Positions 53,322 through 61,270 of a DNA stretch of 64,000 nucleotides are shown piece after piece (the first letter of the stretch is position 1; every line of letters starts with the position of its first letter). A model generated the notes under the pieces. It ran no database searches, was not told the origin of the DNA, and was given only the letters and a program-made list of their open reading frames with translations. This DNA is from Porphyromonas circumdentaria (lineage in GTDB: Bacteria; Bacteroidota; Bacteroidia; Bacteroidales; Porphyromonadaceae), in the NCBI RefSeq assembly GCF_900167105.1, contig NZ_FUXE01000010.1:1-64000 (forward strand), written 5' to 3'. A program made the translations under genes and the position numbers.

Positions 53322-54848
53322 TCAATGCTTAAAATGACGAACACCTGTCATAACCATGGCTATACCGAGTTCGTCTGCTTTCTTTATACTATCCTTGTCT
53401 CGAAGTGAACCTCCAGGCTGTATCACCGCCGTTATACCCGCCTCTGCCGCAAGCGTAACACAATCGTCGAATGGGAAGAAAGCATCACTTGCCAAAATAG
53501 CTCCTTGTAAATCGAACCCGAAATTGCGCGCTTTTTCTATAGCCTGTTTAAGGGCAGAAACTCGAGAAGTCTGACCTATACCTACTGCCAAGAGACAACT
53601 ATCTTTCACCAAGGCTATTGCATTGCTTTTACAGTGCTTTACCACTCTTTGAGCAAAAACAAAGTCGTCTACTTCATCTTCAGAAGGAGCCTTTTGGGTT
53701 ACCACTTCAAAAGCTTTAGGCTCATCACTGTAATTGTCGTTCTCTTGTACCAGCACACCCCCTAAAAGCGATCTAAAAGAGAAATTGGAGGGTATTTTTG
53801 TCTTTTGCAAAAGCAGTATTCGCTTCGTTTTCTGCGTTAAAACAGCCAACGCTTCACTATCGTAGTCGGGAGCAATTAAGACTTCAAAGAAAAGATCTCC
53901 AATAGCTCTTGCTGTAGCGACGTCAATAGGGCGATTGGCTACAAGAATTCCACCGAAAGCCGACTCTGGATCACAAGCTAAAGCTGCCATCCAAGCCTCT
54001 TGTATCGTTTCTCTGGTCGCTATACCACAAGGGTTATTATGCTTCAAAACAGCGAAAGTAGGTGCTTTATACTCTGCTATTAAATCGCACGCAGCTGCTA
54101 TATCTTGGAGGTTATTGTAAGAGATTTCCTTTCCCTGCAATTTATCGAAATAGGTCTCTAAGTTTCCAAAGAAATAGCCTTTCTGATGCGGATTTTCTCC
54201 ATAGCGCAAAACATTGAGATGATCCTCTGCCACACGAAATGCAGAGAGATGCTCTCCATCGAAATAGCGGAAAATAGCTGTATCATAGCCCGAAGAGACT
54301 GCAAAAGCGAGCTTCGCAAAATGCTTACGCTCCTCTAAAGAGGTAATTCCTTTCTGCTCTTTAAGAATATCCAAGAGAGAAAAATACTGGTGCACCGAAG
54401 AGATTATCAACACATCACGAAAGTTTTTCGCAGCCCCTCTAATGAGAGAGATCCCTCCTATGTCTATTTTCTCAATAATATCCTCTTCACTCGCCCCTGA
54501 AGCTACAGTATCGGCAAAAGGATAGAGGTCTACCACTACGAGGTCAAACAGGCGAATATCAAACTCTGCGACCTCTTTGCGATCCTGTTCATGCTCTCGG
54601 CGAGCCAAAATACCTCCAAAGACACCAGGATGCAGGGTCTTTACCCTCCCCCCCAACATTGAAGGGTATTTCGTTAAATCCTCTACAGCTATCGCTGGAA
54701 TACCCAGAGACTCTATGTAATCTTTGGTACCTCCAGTAGATACAAGCTCCACATTCAGGGCATGGAGTGCACGAATAATCTCTTCCAATCCCTCTTTATG
54801 ATACACCGAGATAAGTGCTCGCTCTATTTTTCTTTCTATCTTTTCCAT
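53322..54848 (-). CDS. purH: Bifunctional AICAR transformylase / IMP cyclohydrolase
   Basis: A 508-residue enzyme for the last two steps of IMP synthesis. The N-terminal cyclohydrolase (MGS-like) domain (about 1-190) contains LVSTGGTKDYIESLGIP and GGRVKTLHPGVFGGILARR. The C-terminal transformylase domain has LRYGENPHQKGYF, VLKHNNPCGIATR and the late ASDAFFPFDD and VIQPGGSLRDKDSI. The length is normal. It is the first gene of the run with mreB, with an exact -7 promoter box about 48 bases upstream. The pairing with mre genes links purine synthesis and growth only by position. Confidence 0.95.
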   Translation of the reverse strand: MEKIERKIERALISVYHKEGLEEIIRALHALNVELVSTGGTKDYIESLGIPAIAVEDLTKYPSMLGGRVKTLHPGVFGGILARREHEQDRKEVAEFDIRLFDLVVVDLYPFADTVASGASEEDIIEKIDIGGISLIRGAAKNFRDVLIISSVHQYFSLLDILKEQKGITSLEERKHFAKLAFAVSSGYDTAIFRYFDGEHLSAFRVAEDHLNVLRYGENPHQKGYFFGNLETYFDKLQGKEISYNNLQDIAAACDLIAEYKAPTFAVLKHNNPCGIATRETIQEAWMAALACDPESAFGGILVANRPIDVATARAIGDLFFEVLIAPDYDSEALAVLTQKTKRILLLQKTKIPSNFSFRSLLGGVLVQENDNYSDEPKAFEVVTQKAPSEDEVDDFVFAQRVVKHCKSNAIALVKDSCLLAVGIGQTSRVSALKQAIEKARNFGFDLQGAILASDAFFPFDDCVTLAAEAGITAVIQPGGSLRDKDSIKKADELGIAMVMTGVRHFKH

Positions 54849-54895
54849 AAATCGCTGAGAAAGCGCAACGTAGTTTTCGTTATACTTAAGTGGAA

Positions 54896-54903
54896 CAAAG
54901 ATA
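54896..54903 (-). promoter_or_regulatory. -7 promoter element for purH-mre-rodA
   Basis: The minus strand reads TATCTTTG, matching TAnnTTTG, giving a leader of about 40 bases. A -33 TTTG is not found at the normal distance. Confidence 0.5.
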
Positions 54904-55155
54904 GTAGATTTTATACGGTTTTGTATAATCGAAAAACAAAAAGAATGAACGAAAAGAGGGATAAGGAAAAAGAGCCATCTCTCTTGAGAGCTTTGCGTAA
55001 TAAAGCAAGGAGTTACAGAGAAAATATATTAGCCCTATTTTAAGGAAAAAAATCGGAGGCTCCTCTTTTTGGAGAGAACCTATTGTTTTTGGAACTTCCA
55101 CCCCCCTTTTAAAATTTAGGTAATATAGCCTCTGAAGCTATAACAGGTCATAACG

Positions 55156-55221
55156 AAAGTTTGCATATATGGAAACTAAAGTTTGCACAGGAATAAACTA
55201 AAGTTTGCACAAGTCCTAACA
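55156..55221. repeat. 22-bp tandem array (three units)
   Basis: The decamer AAAGTTTGCA occurs at 55156, 55178 and 55200, exactly 22 bases apart. The bases between are partly alike (units two and three share AAAGTTTGCACA). It lies in the 598-base gap between divergent purH and folP. That gap also holds the purH promoter, a hairpin at 55322-55351 and no gene I can support. Confidence 0.8.
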
Positions 55222-55321
55222 AAACCGTTTGAATTCTGTTCCTCTTTCCCTGTTGTTATAGCCTATAAAACAAGGATATAAAAGAGCCAACAGGGTATTC
55301 CACATCTACTACAGTAACAAC

Positions 55322-55351
55322 GGGCTTACCAAGTAGCTTGGACACAAGCCC
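55322..55351. other. Stable hairpin upstream of folP
   Basis: GGGCTT-A-CCAAG-TAG-CTTGG-ACAC-AAGCCC folds into a two-part stem of 11 pairs with a 3-nt loop. No T tract follows on either strand, so it is not a typical terminator. It lies about 95 bases before folP and may be a leader structure. No riboswitch class is recognised. Confidence 0.4.
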
Positions 55352-55446
55352 TCGAAATCAAAATAATATCGTACGAAATAAGTACTTTTGGGGAATAAAA
55401 AAAGTAGGTACGCAAGAACCTCACAAAAAAGGGATAATAACTTCTT

Positions 55447-56304
55447 ATGAGGCAACAACAAACCATCAACATGAGAGGGAGGATTTGCTCTCTATCTACA
55501 CCTCAAGTTATGGGGATTATAAACCTAACCCCCGACTCTTTCTATTCCAGTAGCCGAGTACAAGAAGAGCAAGCTATACGCCAACGTATAGAACAAATCA
55601 TCTCCGAGGGAGGAACGATGGTGGATATAGGAGGCTGCTCTACCCGACCAGGGAGCATACAGCCCTCTATGCAGGAAGAAAAAGAGCGTATCGTGCCAGC
55701 CCTTCGATTGTTATGCAATGAGTACCCCGACGTTATCGTATCGGTAGACACTTTTCACAGCTCGATTGCCCAAATGGCCGTGGAAGAGTATGGAGCCTCC
55801 ATTATTAATGATATAAGCGGTGGCGAGGGAGACCCAAAGATGTTCTCTACCGTCTCCCAATTGGAAGTTCCCTATGTCCTTATGCACCTAAGGGGGGGGA
55901 TAGAGCACATGCATGCAACCCATTCCTACACTCCAGATGTAGAAACCGAAGTACTCGATTACTTCATTCACAAAGTAGCACTACTAAGAGATTTAGGGGT
56001 AAAAGATATCATCCTTGACCCTGGTTATGGTTTCTCCAAAACAATGTCGGACAACTATCGACTTTTTGCTAAAGCCTCTCAAGCCTTAGCCTCGTTGCAG
56101 CTACCCATTCTCGTAGGGGTATCTCGTAAAAGGATGGTTTGGAAAACAGTTGATACTACTCCCGAAGGGGCGTTGAATGGGACAACTGTACTGCACACAA
56201 TAGCCCTAATGATGGGAGGGGTAAGCATACTAAGAGTGCATGACGTAAGGGCTGCCGTAGAGGCAGTATTGATAACCCAACAAATAGCCCAATACAACTG
56301 CTAA
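55447..56304 (+). CDS. folP: Dihydropteroate synthase
   Basis: A 285-residue DHPS that joins pterin diphosphate and p-aminobenzoate, the sulfonamide target. The blocks are clear: PQVMGIINLTPDSFY (residues 19-33), DIGGCSTRPGS near 60, SVDTFHSSIAQMAV, INDISGGEGDP, LDPGYGFSKT and the late GVSRKRM. I use the ATG at 55447. A second ATG eight codons on would drop part of the first strand. The usual NVTPDSF is NLTPDSF here. cdaA follows after 4 bases, a pairing often seen in Bacteroidales. Confidence 0.94.
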   Translation: MRQQQTINMRGRICSLSTPQVMGIINLTPDSFYSSSRVQEEQAIRQRIEQIISEGGTMVDIGGCSTRPGSIQPSMQEEKERIVPALRLLCNEYPDVIVSVDTFHSSIAQMAVEEYGASIINDISGGEGDPKMFSTVSQLEVPYVLMHLRGGIEHMHATHSYTPDVETEVLDYFIHKVALLRDLGVKDIILDPGYGFSKTMSDNYRLFAKASQALASLQLPILVGVSRKRMVWKTVDTTPEGALNGTTVLHTIALMMGGVSILRVHDVRAAVEAVLITQQIAQYNC

Positions 56305-56308
56305 TCCC

Positions 56309-57091
56309 ATGATCAATATGTTTCCTCTCTGGATGTCTTTCTCGTTTAAGGATGTAATCGACATCGTATTGGTTGCACTCTTTCTCTTCTATACCTATCA
56401 GATTCTAAAAAGTTCTGGCTCTAAAGCCATCTTCTTGGGTATATTCACCTTTTTAATTCTATGGGTATTAGTCTCTCAACTACTCGAAATGAAGCTGATG
56501 GGGGCGATATTAGACAAGTTTGTCAATGTAGGTACCCTGCTCATTATTATTATATTTCAGGACGAAATCCGCAAGTTCTTGGTCGGCTTAGGCTCCACTC
56601 GCAAGTGGAGATTTGTACGCCAGTGGTTCTCAAGAGACAACCGCAAGGGAGAGATCGAGGAGAGAAAATATATCGCTCCTGTTATATTGGCAGCGATGAA
56701 CCTCTCAAAAAAACGAACAGGAGCGATAATAGTAATAAGCCAATCCATGGACTTATCGAACTATATCCATACGGGCGAAATGTTCCGCTCTGAGGTCAAT
56801 GCTCGACTTATCGAAAATATCTTCTTCAAAAATAGTCCGCTACACGATGGTGCTATGATTATAATGGATGGCAAAATCTGTGCAGCAGGTTGTATACTTC
56901 CCGTATCCTCTTCGGAAGACTTAAATAAAGATCTCGGTCTACGACACCGCTCTGCACTGGGGATATCTCAGGAAACAGATGCAAAAGTGGTTATCGTAAG
57001 TGAGGAGAGAGGTTTTATATCCTATGCTCATAGAGGAGAGATTCACGAGAATATATCCGTAGATGAATTGCGCAAAGCTCTTGAGGAATAA
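56309..57091 (+). CDS. cdaA: Membrane diadenylate cyclase (c-di-AMP synthase)
   Basis: A 260-residue CdaA/DacA-type cyclase. Three hydrophobic segments fill about residues 14-90, followed by the DAC domain. The catalytic motifs are intact: DGA at 180-182 (LHDGAMIIMDGKICAAG) and RHR at 212-214 (LGLRHRSALGISQETD). It makes cyclic di-AMP, which controls potassium, turgor and wall homeostasis. The gene is 4 bases after folP. No CdaR-like partner or phosphodiesterase is seen nearby. Confidence 0.94.
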   Translation: MINMFPLWMSFSFKDVIDIVLVALFLFYTYQILKSSGSKAIFLGIFTFLILWVLVSQLLEMKLMGAILDKFVNVGTLLIIIIFQDEIRKFLVGLGSTRKWRFVRQWFSRDNRKGEIEERKYIAPVILAAMNLSKKRTGAIIVISQSMDLSNYIHTGEMFRSEVNARLIENIFFKNSPLHDGAMIIMDGKICAAGCILPVSSSEDLNKDLGLRHRSALGISQETDAKVVIVSEERGFISYAHRGEIHENISVDELRKALEE

Positions 57092-57303
57092 ACCTTTCCG
57101 TTACTTCCCTCAAAAGCTCTTAGGAATATATTTTCCGCGATAATTACGGTAAATAAAGCGATGCCATCTCCTTGATTAAGAGTGGGAGAACGAGGCTATG
57201 AATAGAGACACAAGCTCGCTCCCCCCATACGAATGGAAATATGGTTGTAGAACAGAGCCATCCTTAATATAGATCGACCCAAAGTCAGTTTTGCCCTATA
57301 AAG

Positions 57304-58668
57304 ATGATAAAAGAAAAGAACAAGATAAAAGACCTGACACAAGGAAAAATCAGCAAACAGATCATAACCTTGGCAGCTCCCATTATAGGTACATCTTTTA
57401 TCCATGTGGTTTATTCTTTTACAGATATGGCTTGGATAGGACGGCTCGGCAGTAGAGAAATTGCCGCAGTAGGCGTTGTAGCTGTCTTGGTATGGCTTAC
57501 CAGTTCTATCGGTTCTATTGTAAAAGTCGGCTCTGAAGTCTGTGTGGCACAAGGATTGGGTGCGCATAACGAGGAGTTGGCAAGAAGCTATGCCAAACAC
57601 AATAGCACACTGGCTTTCTATTTCTCTCTTGGAATCATGGTTTTGTGTCAGCTTTTTGCCCACAAAATCATAGCCCTATACGCTCTGGAAGATGATATTA
57701 GCACCATGGCAGAGCACTATCTGCAAATCGTATCATTAGGTTTTCCCTTTTTCTTCCTCTCTCTATGCTATGGAGGTATCTATACAGCGGCAGGCAGAAG
57801 CAATGTGCCCTTTGCGATAAATAGCTTAGGGCTGATAACCAATATCCTTTTAGACCCTCTCTTTATATTCGTGCTGGACTATGGTGTAGAGGGAGCAGCT
57901 TGGGCAACTGTTCTGTCAGAATTCTTAGTCTTCTCCGTTTTTTTTTACCGCATAAAGATTAAAGAGCAACTATTGGGCAAGTGGGGCATTGCAGGTAGGC
58001 TACACTATAAAGAGACTAAGAAAATCTTAACCTTGGGGCTTCCTGTGGCTCTTCTCAACTCTCTTTTTGCCCTTATCACTCTCACGATGGGAAGTATTGC
58101 CTCTCGTACGGGGGGACATATCGGGGTTGCAACAATAAATACAGGCGGACAGTTAGAAGCTATTACATGGAATACTTCCCAAGGTTTTGGCACTGCTCTT
58201 GCAGCCTTTGTAGGACAAAACTACGCGGCCCGTAAGTACAAGAGAATATTTAAGGCGTTCAAAGTATGCATCATCTTCACCTCTATATTTGGCCTTATTG
58301 CCACATTCCTATACTACTTCTGGGGCGAAGAGTTTTTTGCGCTTATCGTACCCGACCCTGAAGCCTACACCGAGGGAGGAAATTATCTACGCATTGCAGC
58401 CTATTCGCAACTATTTATGATGGCAGAAATCACTATTCAGGGGTTGTTTTACGGAACGGGCAGAAGTGTTACACCCGCTTCTATCAGTATAGCAGGCAAC
58501 TTACTACGTATCCCCCTTGCCTTTCTTTTCCTATCCTGGGGGTGGCAACTCAATGGGGTTTGGTGGGCTATATCCCTTACTTCGATGCTCAAAGGCACTA
58601 TTGCCATAGCTACACTACCCTACATCAAAGGCAAAATAAAGTTACTATCCAACAGTACATCAGAGTAA
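57304..58668 (+). CDS. MATE-family multidrug/Na+ antiporter
   Basis: A 454-residue inner-membrane protein with 12 hydrophobic segments in two related halves, as in MATE efflux pumps. Characteristic blocks include ITLAAPIIGTSFIHVVYSF at residues 22-40 with DMAWIGRLGSREIAAVG after it, and GTALAAFVGQNYAARKYKR near 297-315. The ligand is not predictable. The prmA gene starts 5 bases after the stop. Confidence 0.88.
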   Translation: MIKEKNKIKDLTQGKISKQIITLAAPIIGTSFIHVVYSFTDMAWIGRLGSREIAAVGVVAVLVWLTSSIGSIVKVGSEVCVAQGLGAHNEELARSYAKHNSTLAFYFSLGIMVLCQLFAHKIIALYALEDDISTMAEHYLQIVSLGFPFFFLSLCYGGIYTAAGRSNVPFAINSLGLITNILLDPLFIFVLDYGVEGAAWATVLSEFLVFSVFFYRIKIKEQLLGKWGIAGRLHYKETKKILTLGLPVALLNSLFALITLTMGSIASRTGGHIGVATINTGGQLEAITWNTSQGFGTALAAFVGQNYAARKYKRIFKAFKVCIIFTSIFGLIATFLYYFWGEEFFALIVPDPEAYTEGGNYLRIAAYSQLFMMAEITIQGLFYGTGRSVTPASISIAGNLLRIPLAFLFLSWGWQLNGVWWAISLTSMLKGTIAIATLPYIKGKIKLLSNSTSE

Positions 58669-58673
58669 ACTCT

Positions 58674-59552
58674 ATGCAATACAAAGAATACCATTTTTCC
58701 AAAAACACCCCGAGCGAGCTCCCTGCAGATATATATCTACCTCTATTGAGTAATGCTTTGGCAGAGTTAGGCTTCGACAGTTTTGTAGAACAGGAAGATG
58801 GGTCTCTAACAGCCTACCTTTCAGAGTGCTACTTCAATCAGATAGAAGAAAAAGGCACTTACAGACTTCTTTTCCCCGAAATGCTTTTTAATTATAACTC
58901 TTCTCTGTGTGCCGAGGAAAACTGGAATAAAAGATGGGAAGAGGAAAGCTTCACTCCCATTGAGATTGAGAATAAACTCCTTATCCGTTCCCCTCGGCAT
59001 AGTTTTTTCGCTCATACTGTGGAACAAGAAGTTCTTATAGAACCCTCCTGCGCCTTTGGTACAGGTTCGCACTCAACCACTCGATTGATGCTACGGCTTT
59101 TATTAGAAGAAAATCTTCAAGAAAAAAAGGTTTTGGATGTCGGCTGTGGTACGGGGGTATTAGGCATAACCGCACTTTTAAGAGGGGCGAAACAAGCCAT
59201 TTTTATAGATATAGATAGCTTAGCAACCGACAACACGGCACACAATCTTGCATTGAATAATATTGCTCCCGAGAGAGATTGTAAGGTCTACACAGGTATT
59301 TTAGATAATTTCGACTTTCCTCTGCACAGCGTAGATATCTTATGTGCCAATATACACCGCAATGCCATTATAGGAGATGCTCCCAAATATTACTCTTTAC
59401 TGGACCATCCTGGGCTTCTTTTTATCAGTGGTTTTTTACGGGACGATGAGGAGCTCATGGAAAAGCATTTAACCTCACTCGGATTTTCTCTTCGTCACTC
59501 TCTTGTCGAGGAAGAGTGGTGTGCAATGTGCTTTCGTATTGCCCAGAACTAA
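58674..59552 (+). CDS. prmA: Ribosomal protein L11 methyltransferase
   Basis: A 292-residue SAM-dependent methyltransferase matching PrmA, which trimethylates ribosomal protein L11. Motif I reads VLDVGCGTGVLGITALLRGA (about 160-179), and the preceding CAFGTGSHSTTRLML block is typical of PrmA. The downstream motif IV reads ILCANIHRNAII. I place the start at 58674, since an earlier in-frame ATG at 58542 lies inside the MATE gene and adds unrelated residues. It is 5 bases after the MATE stop. Confidence 0.92.
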   Translation: MQYKEYHFSKNTPSELPADIYLPLLSNALAELGFDSFVEQEDGSLTAYLSECYFNQIEEKGTYRLLFPEMLFNYNSSLCAEENWNKRWEEESFTPIEIENKLLIRSPRHSFFAHTVEQEVLIEPSCAFGTGSHSTTRLMLRLLLEENLQEKKVLDVGCGTGVLGITALLRGAKQAIFIDIDSLATDNTAHNLALNNIAPERDCKVYTGILDNFDFPLHSVDILCANIHRNAIIGDAPKYYSLLDHPGLLFISGFLRDDEELMEKHLTSLGFSLRHSLVEEEWCAMCFRIAQN

Positions 59553-59680
59553 AAAATCATTATTTTTGGGATGAGTGAATGTTTACACCGCCTAAGAGTG
59601 TTAAACTATAAGCCTACTTTGATGGTCTAAGAGTTGAAGAACGAGTACATTAACCAACACAATAATAAATACGTACAGCT

Positions 59681-61207
59681 ATGAAATGGAATAAATTGTT
59701 CGTCTTTTTAGGACTCTGCACGTTGACTTCCGTTACAGGATTGGCACAAAACGAGGATGACGATGCTATCTACATCTCTCCCAAGCAGGCAGAAAAGGAA
59801 AGAGTCGAAGCTGTTAAGAAAGCGCGTGAGGTAAGAGAAAAAGCTTACAGAGAGCGTATAGCAAGAGAACAGTACGAGGACTCTTACGAGTATGACGACT
59901 TCGATGACGATGATTCTGATATAAGTGATGATGAAATCGATGCTTACAACCGCAGAGGTAATGTAAAGAGTAAGCAAGAAAGATATGCTACGGGGAAAAA
60001 GAATAGACCCTCTACCCAAAATGGACCCGTAAAAAGAAAGAAAAGCAAGAAATACAGAGGTATTTACTCCGATCGTATAGCTCGATTCCACGACCCTTCT
60101 ACTATCGTTATAAAAGGAGCCGATTACGTAGAGGTATATGTGGATGATGACTACTACGGTAGTAGCTATGACAATGGTTACTACTATGATGACGACTCCG
60201 ATATCAACATTTATATCATAAGTAATCCTTACCACAGAGGCTATGGCTGGAACAACTACTATTCATGGTATGATTCGTGGTGGGATTATTGGACTCCATG
60301 GTATTACCACTCTCCTTATTATTATCGTTATAGATATTGGTATAATAGAGGATGGAACTGGAGGTGGAATAGTTTCGGCTACTACTCCCCTTATGACGCT
60401 TGGCGTGATGGTTACTATCATGGTTATTATGATGGTTATTACGGTTATGGATACGGAGGTAGCTATTATGATCCCTATGTAGGCAGTTATGTCCCCCGCA
60501 GCAATAAGTATCAGCAGGGGAGAAGGAGCAACGACTCTTTTGGAGCAGAATACAATGAGGGGCGCAACCGAACCAACCGAAACGTGTCCACCTCCACGAC
60601 ACGTGATAGAGAAAATGTGAATACATCCAGAAGAAATGCCTCTACCTCTAATTACGAAAGAGGTACCTATTGGACCGATAGGGTTAATAGAGCTACAGAC
60701 AACGACAAAGAATTCGATAGAAGAAACTATCGCTCTAATAACTCTGTCTACAACAAGATCAACAGAGGTAGTTACTCCGAAGATGGCAGAGTGTCTCGTC
60801 CATCTTCAACAGAAAGAAATAGACAGCAAGCAGAACCAGACAGAAGAGAAGAGAGAAACAGAAGGAGTAATAGTAGTCGTACAGAACGTAGCAACCGTGG
60901 TAGCTATGATTATGACAGAAGTTCGCGAAGTTCGAATAGTCGTCAACAACGTACAAACTCTTCTGTAACTCCCATACAACGCTCCAACGAAAACAGTAGC
61001 TACAACAATAGAAGTTACGATGAAGGATCCAATAACCGACGTTCTTCAAGAGGTTCTTATGAAAGCAATAACAGAAATAGTTCCTCGTCAAGTAGCTCTT
61101 TCGAGCGTAGTAGCAGTAGTTCCTCTTCGTCTCGCGGCTCCTATGACAACGGAAGAAGTTCTTCTTCCAGTGGAAGCACTGGGGGAGGAAGTCGTCGAGG
61201 ACGCTAA
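59681..61207 (+). CDS. Secreted low-complexity Tyr/Trp- and Ser/Arg-rich protein
   Basis: A 508-residue exported protein. A signal peptide ends near TGLAQ (residues 19-23). Next come a charged helical stretch (about 33-62), an acidic patch (EYDDFDDDDSDISDDE), a block with DAYNRRG, and a basic patch. A conserved-looking SDRIARFHDPSTIVIKG segment follows. Then comes an aromatic stretch (about residues 165-270) dense in Tyr, Trp, Gly and Asp, such as YYSWYDSWWDYWTPWYY. The last 210 residues are disordered and rich in Ser, Arg and Asn, with runs of seven to eight Ser, ending GGGSRRGR. I have seen a similar layout in Bacteroidales proteins but know no function. The C-terminus has no T9SS signal domain. 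A FadL-like gene follows after 63 bases. Confidence 0.8.
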   Translation: MKWNKLFVFLGLCTLTSVTGLAQNEDDDAIYISPKQAEKERVEAVKKAREVREKAYRERIAREQYEDSYEYDDFDDDDSDISDDEIDAYNRRGNVKSKQERYATGKKNRPSTQNGPVKRKKSKKYRGIYSDRIARFHDPSTIVIKGADYVEVYVDDDYYGSSYDNGYYYDDDSDINIYIISNPYHRGYGWNNYYSWYDSWWDYWTPWYYHSPYYYRYRYWYNRGWNWRWNSFGYYSPYDAWRDGYYHGYYDGYYGYGYGGSYYDPYVGSYVPRSNKYQQGRRSNDSFGAEYNEGRNRTNRNVSTSTTRDRENVNTSRRNASTSNYERGTYWTDRVNRATDNDKEFDRRNYRSNNSVYNKINRGSYSEDGRVSRPSSTERNRQQAEPDRREERNRRSNSSRTERSNRGSYDYDRSSRSSNSRQQRTNSSVTPIQRSNENSSYNNRSYDEGSNNRRSSRGSYESNNRNSSSSSSSFERSSSSSSSSRGSYDNGRSSSSSGSTGGGSRRGR

Positions 61208-61270
61208 ATCCTTTTGGAGTACCAACAACATACCTAATAAAATAAAGAGACAACATACCAATATACTGTC

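Noticed and set aside
55338-55553. 71-codon frame overlapping the folP start
   Set aside because: It overlaps folP in another frame and has no recognisable feature.
58542-58673. Longer N-terminus for prmA
   Set aside because: The extra 44 codons lie inside the MATE gene and do not resemble PrmA; the ATG at 58674 gives the family start.
59708-60626. Long minus-strand frames opposite the low-complexity gene
   Set aside because: They arise from the biased codons of the Tyr/Asp-rich gene on the other strand and have no domain.
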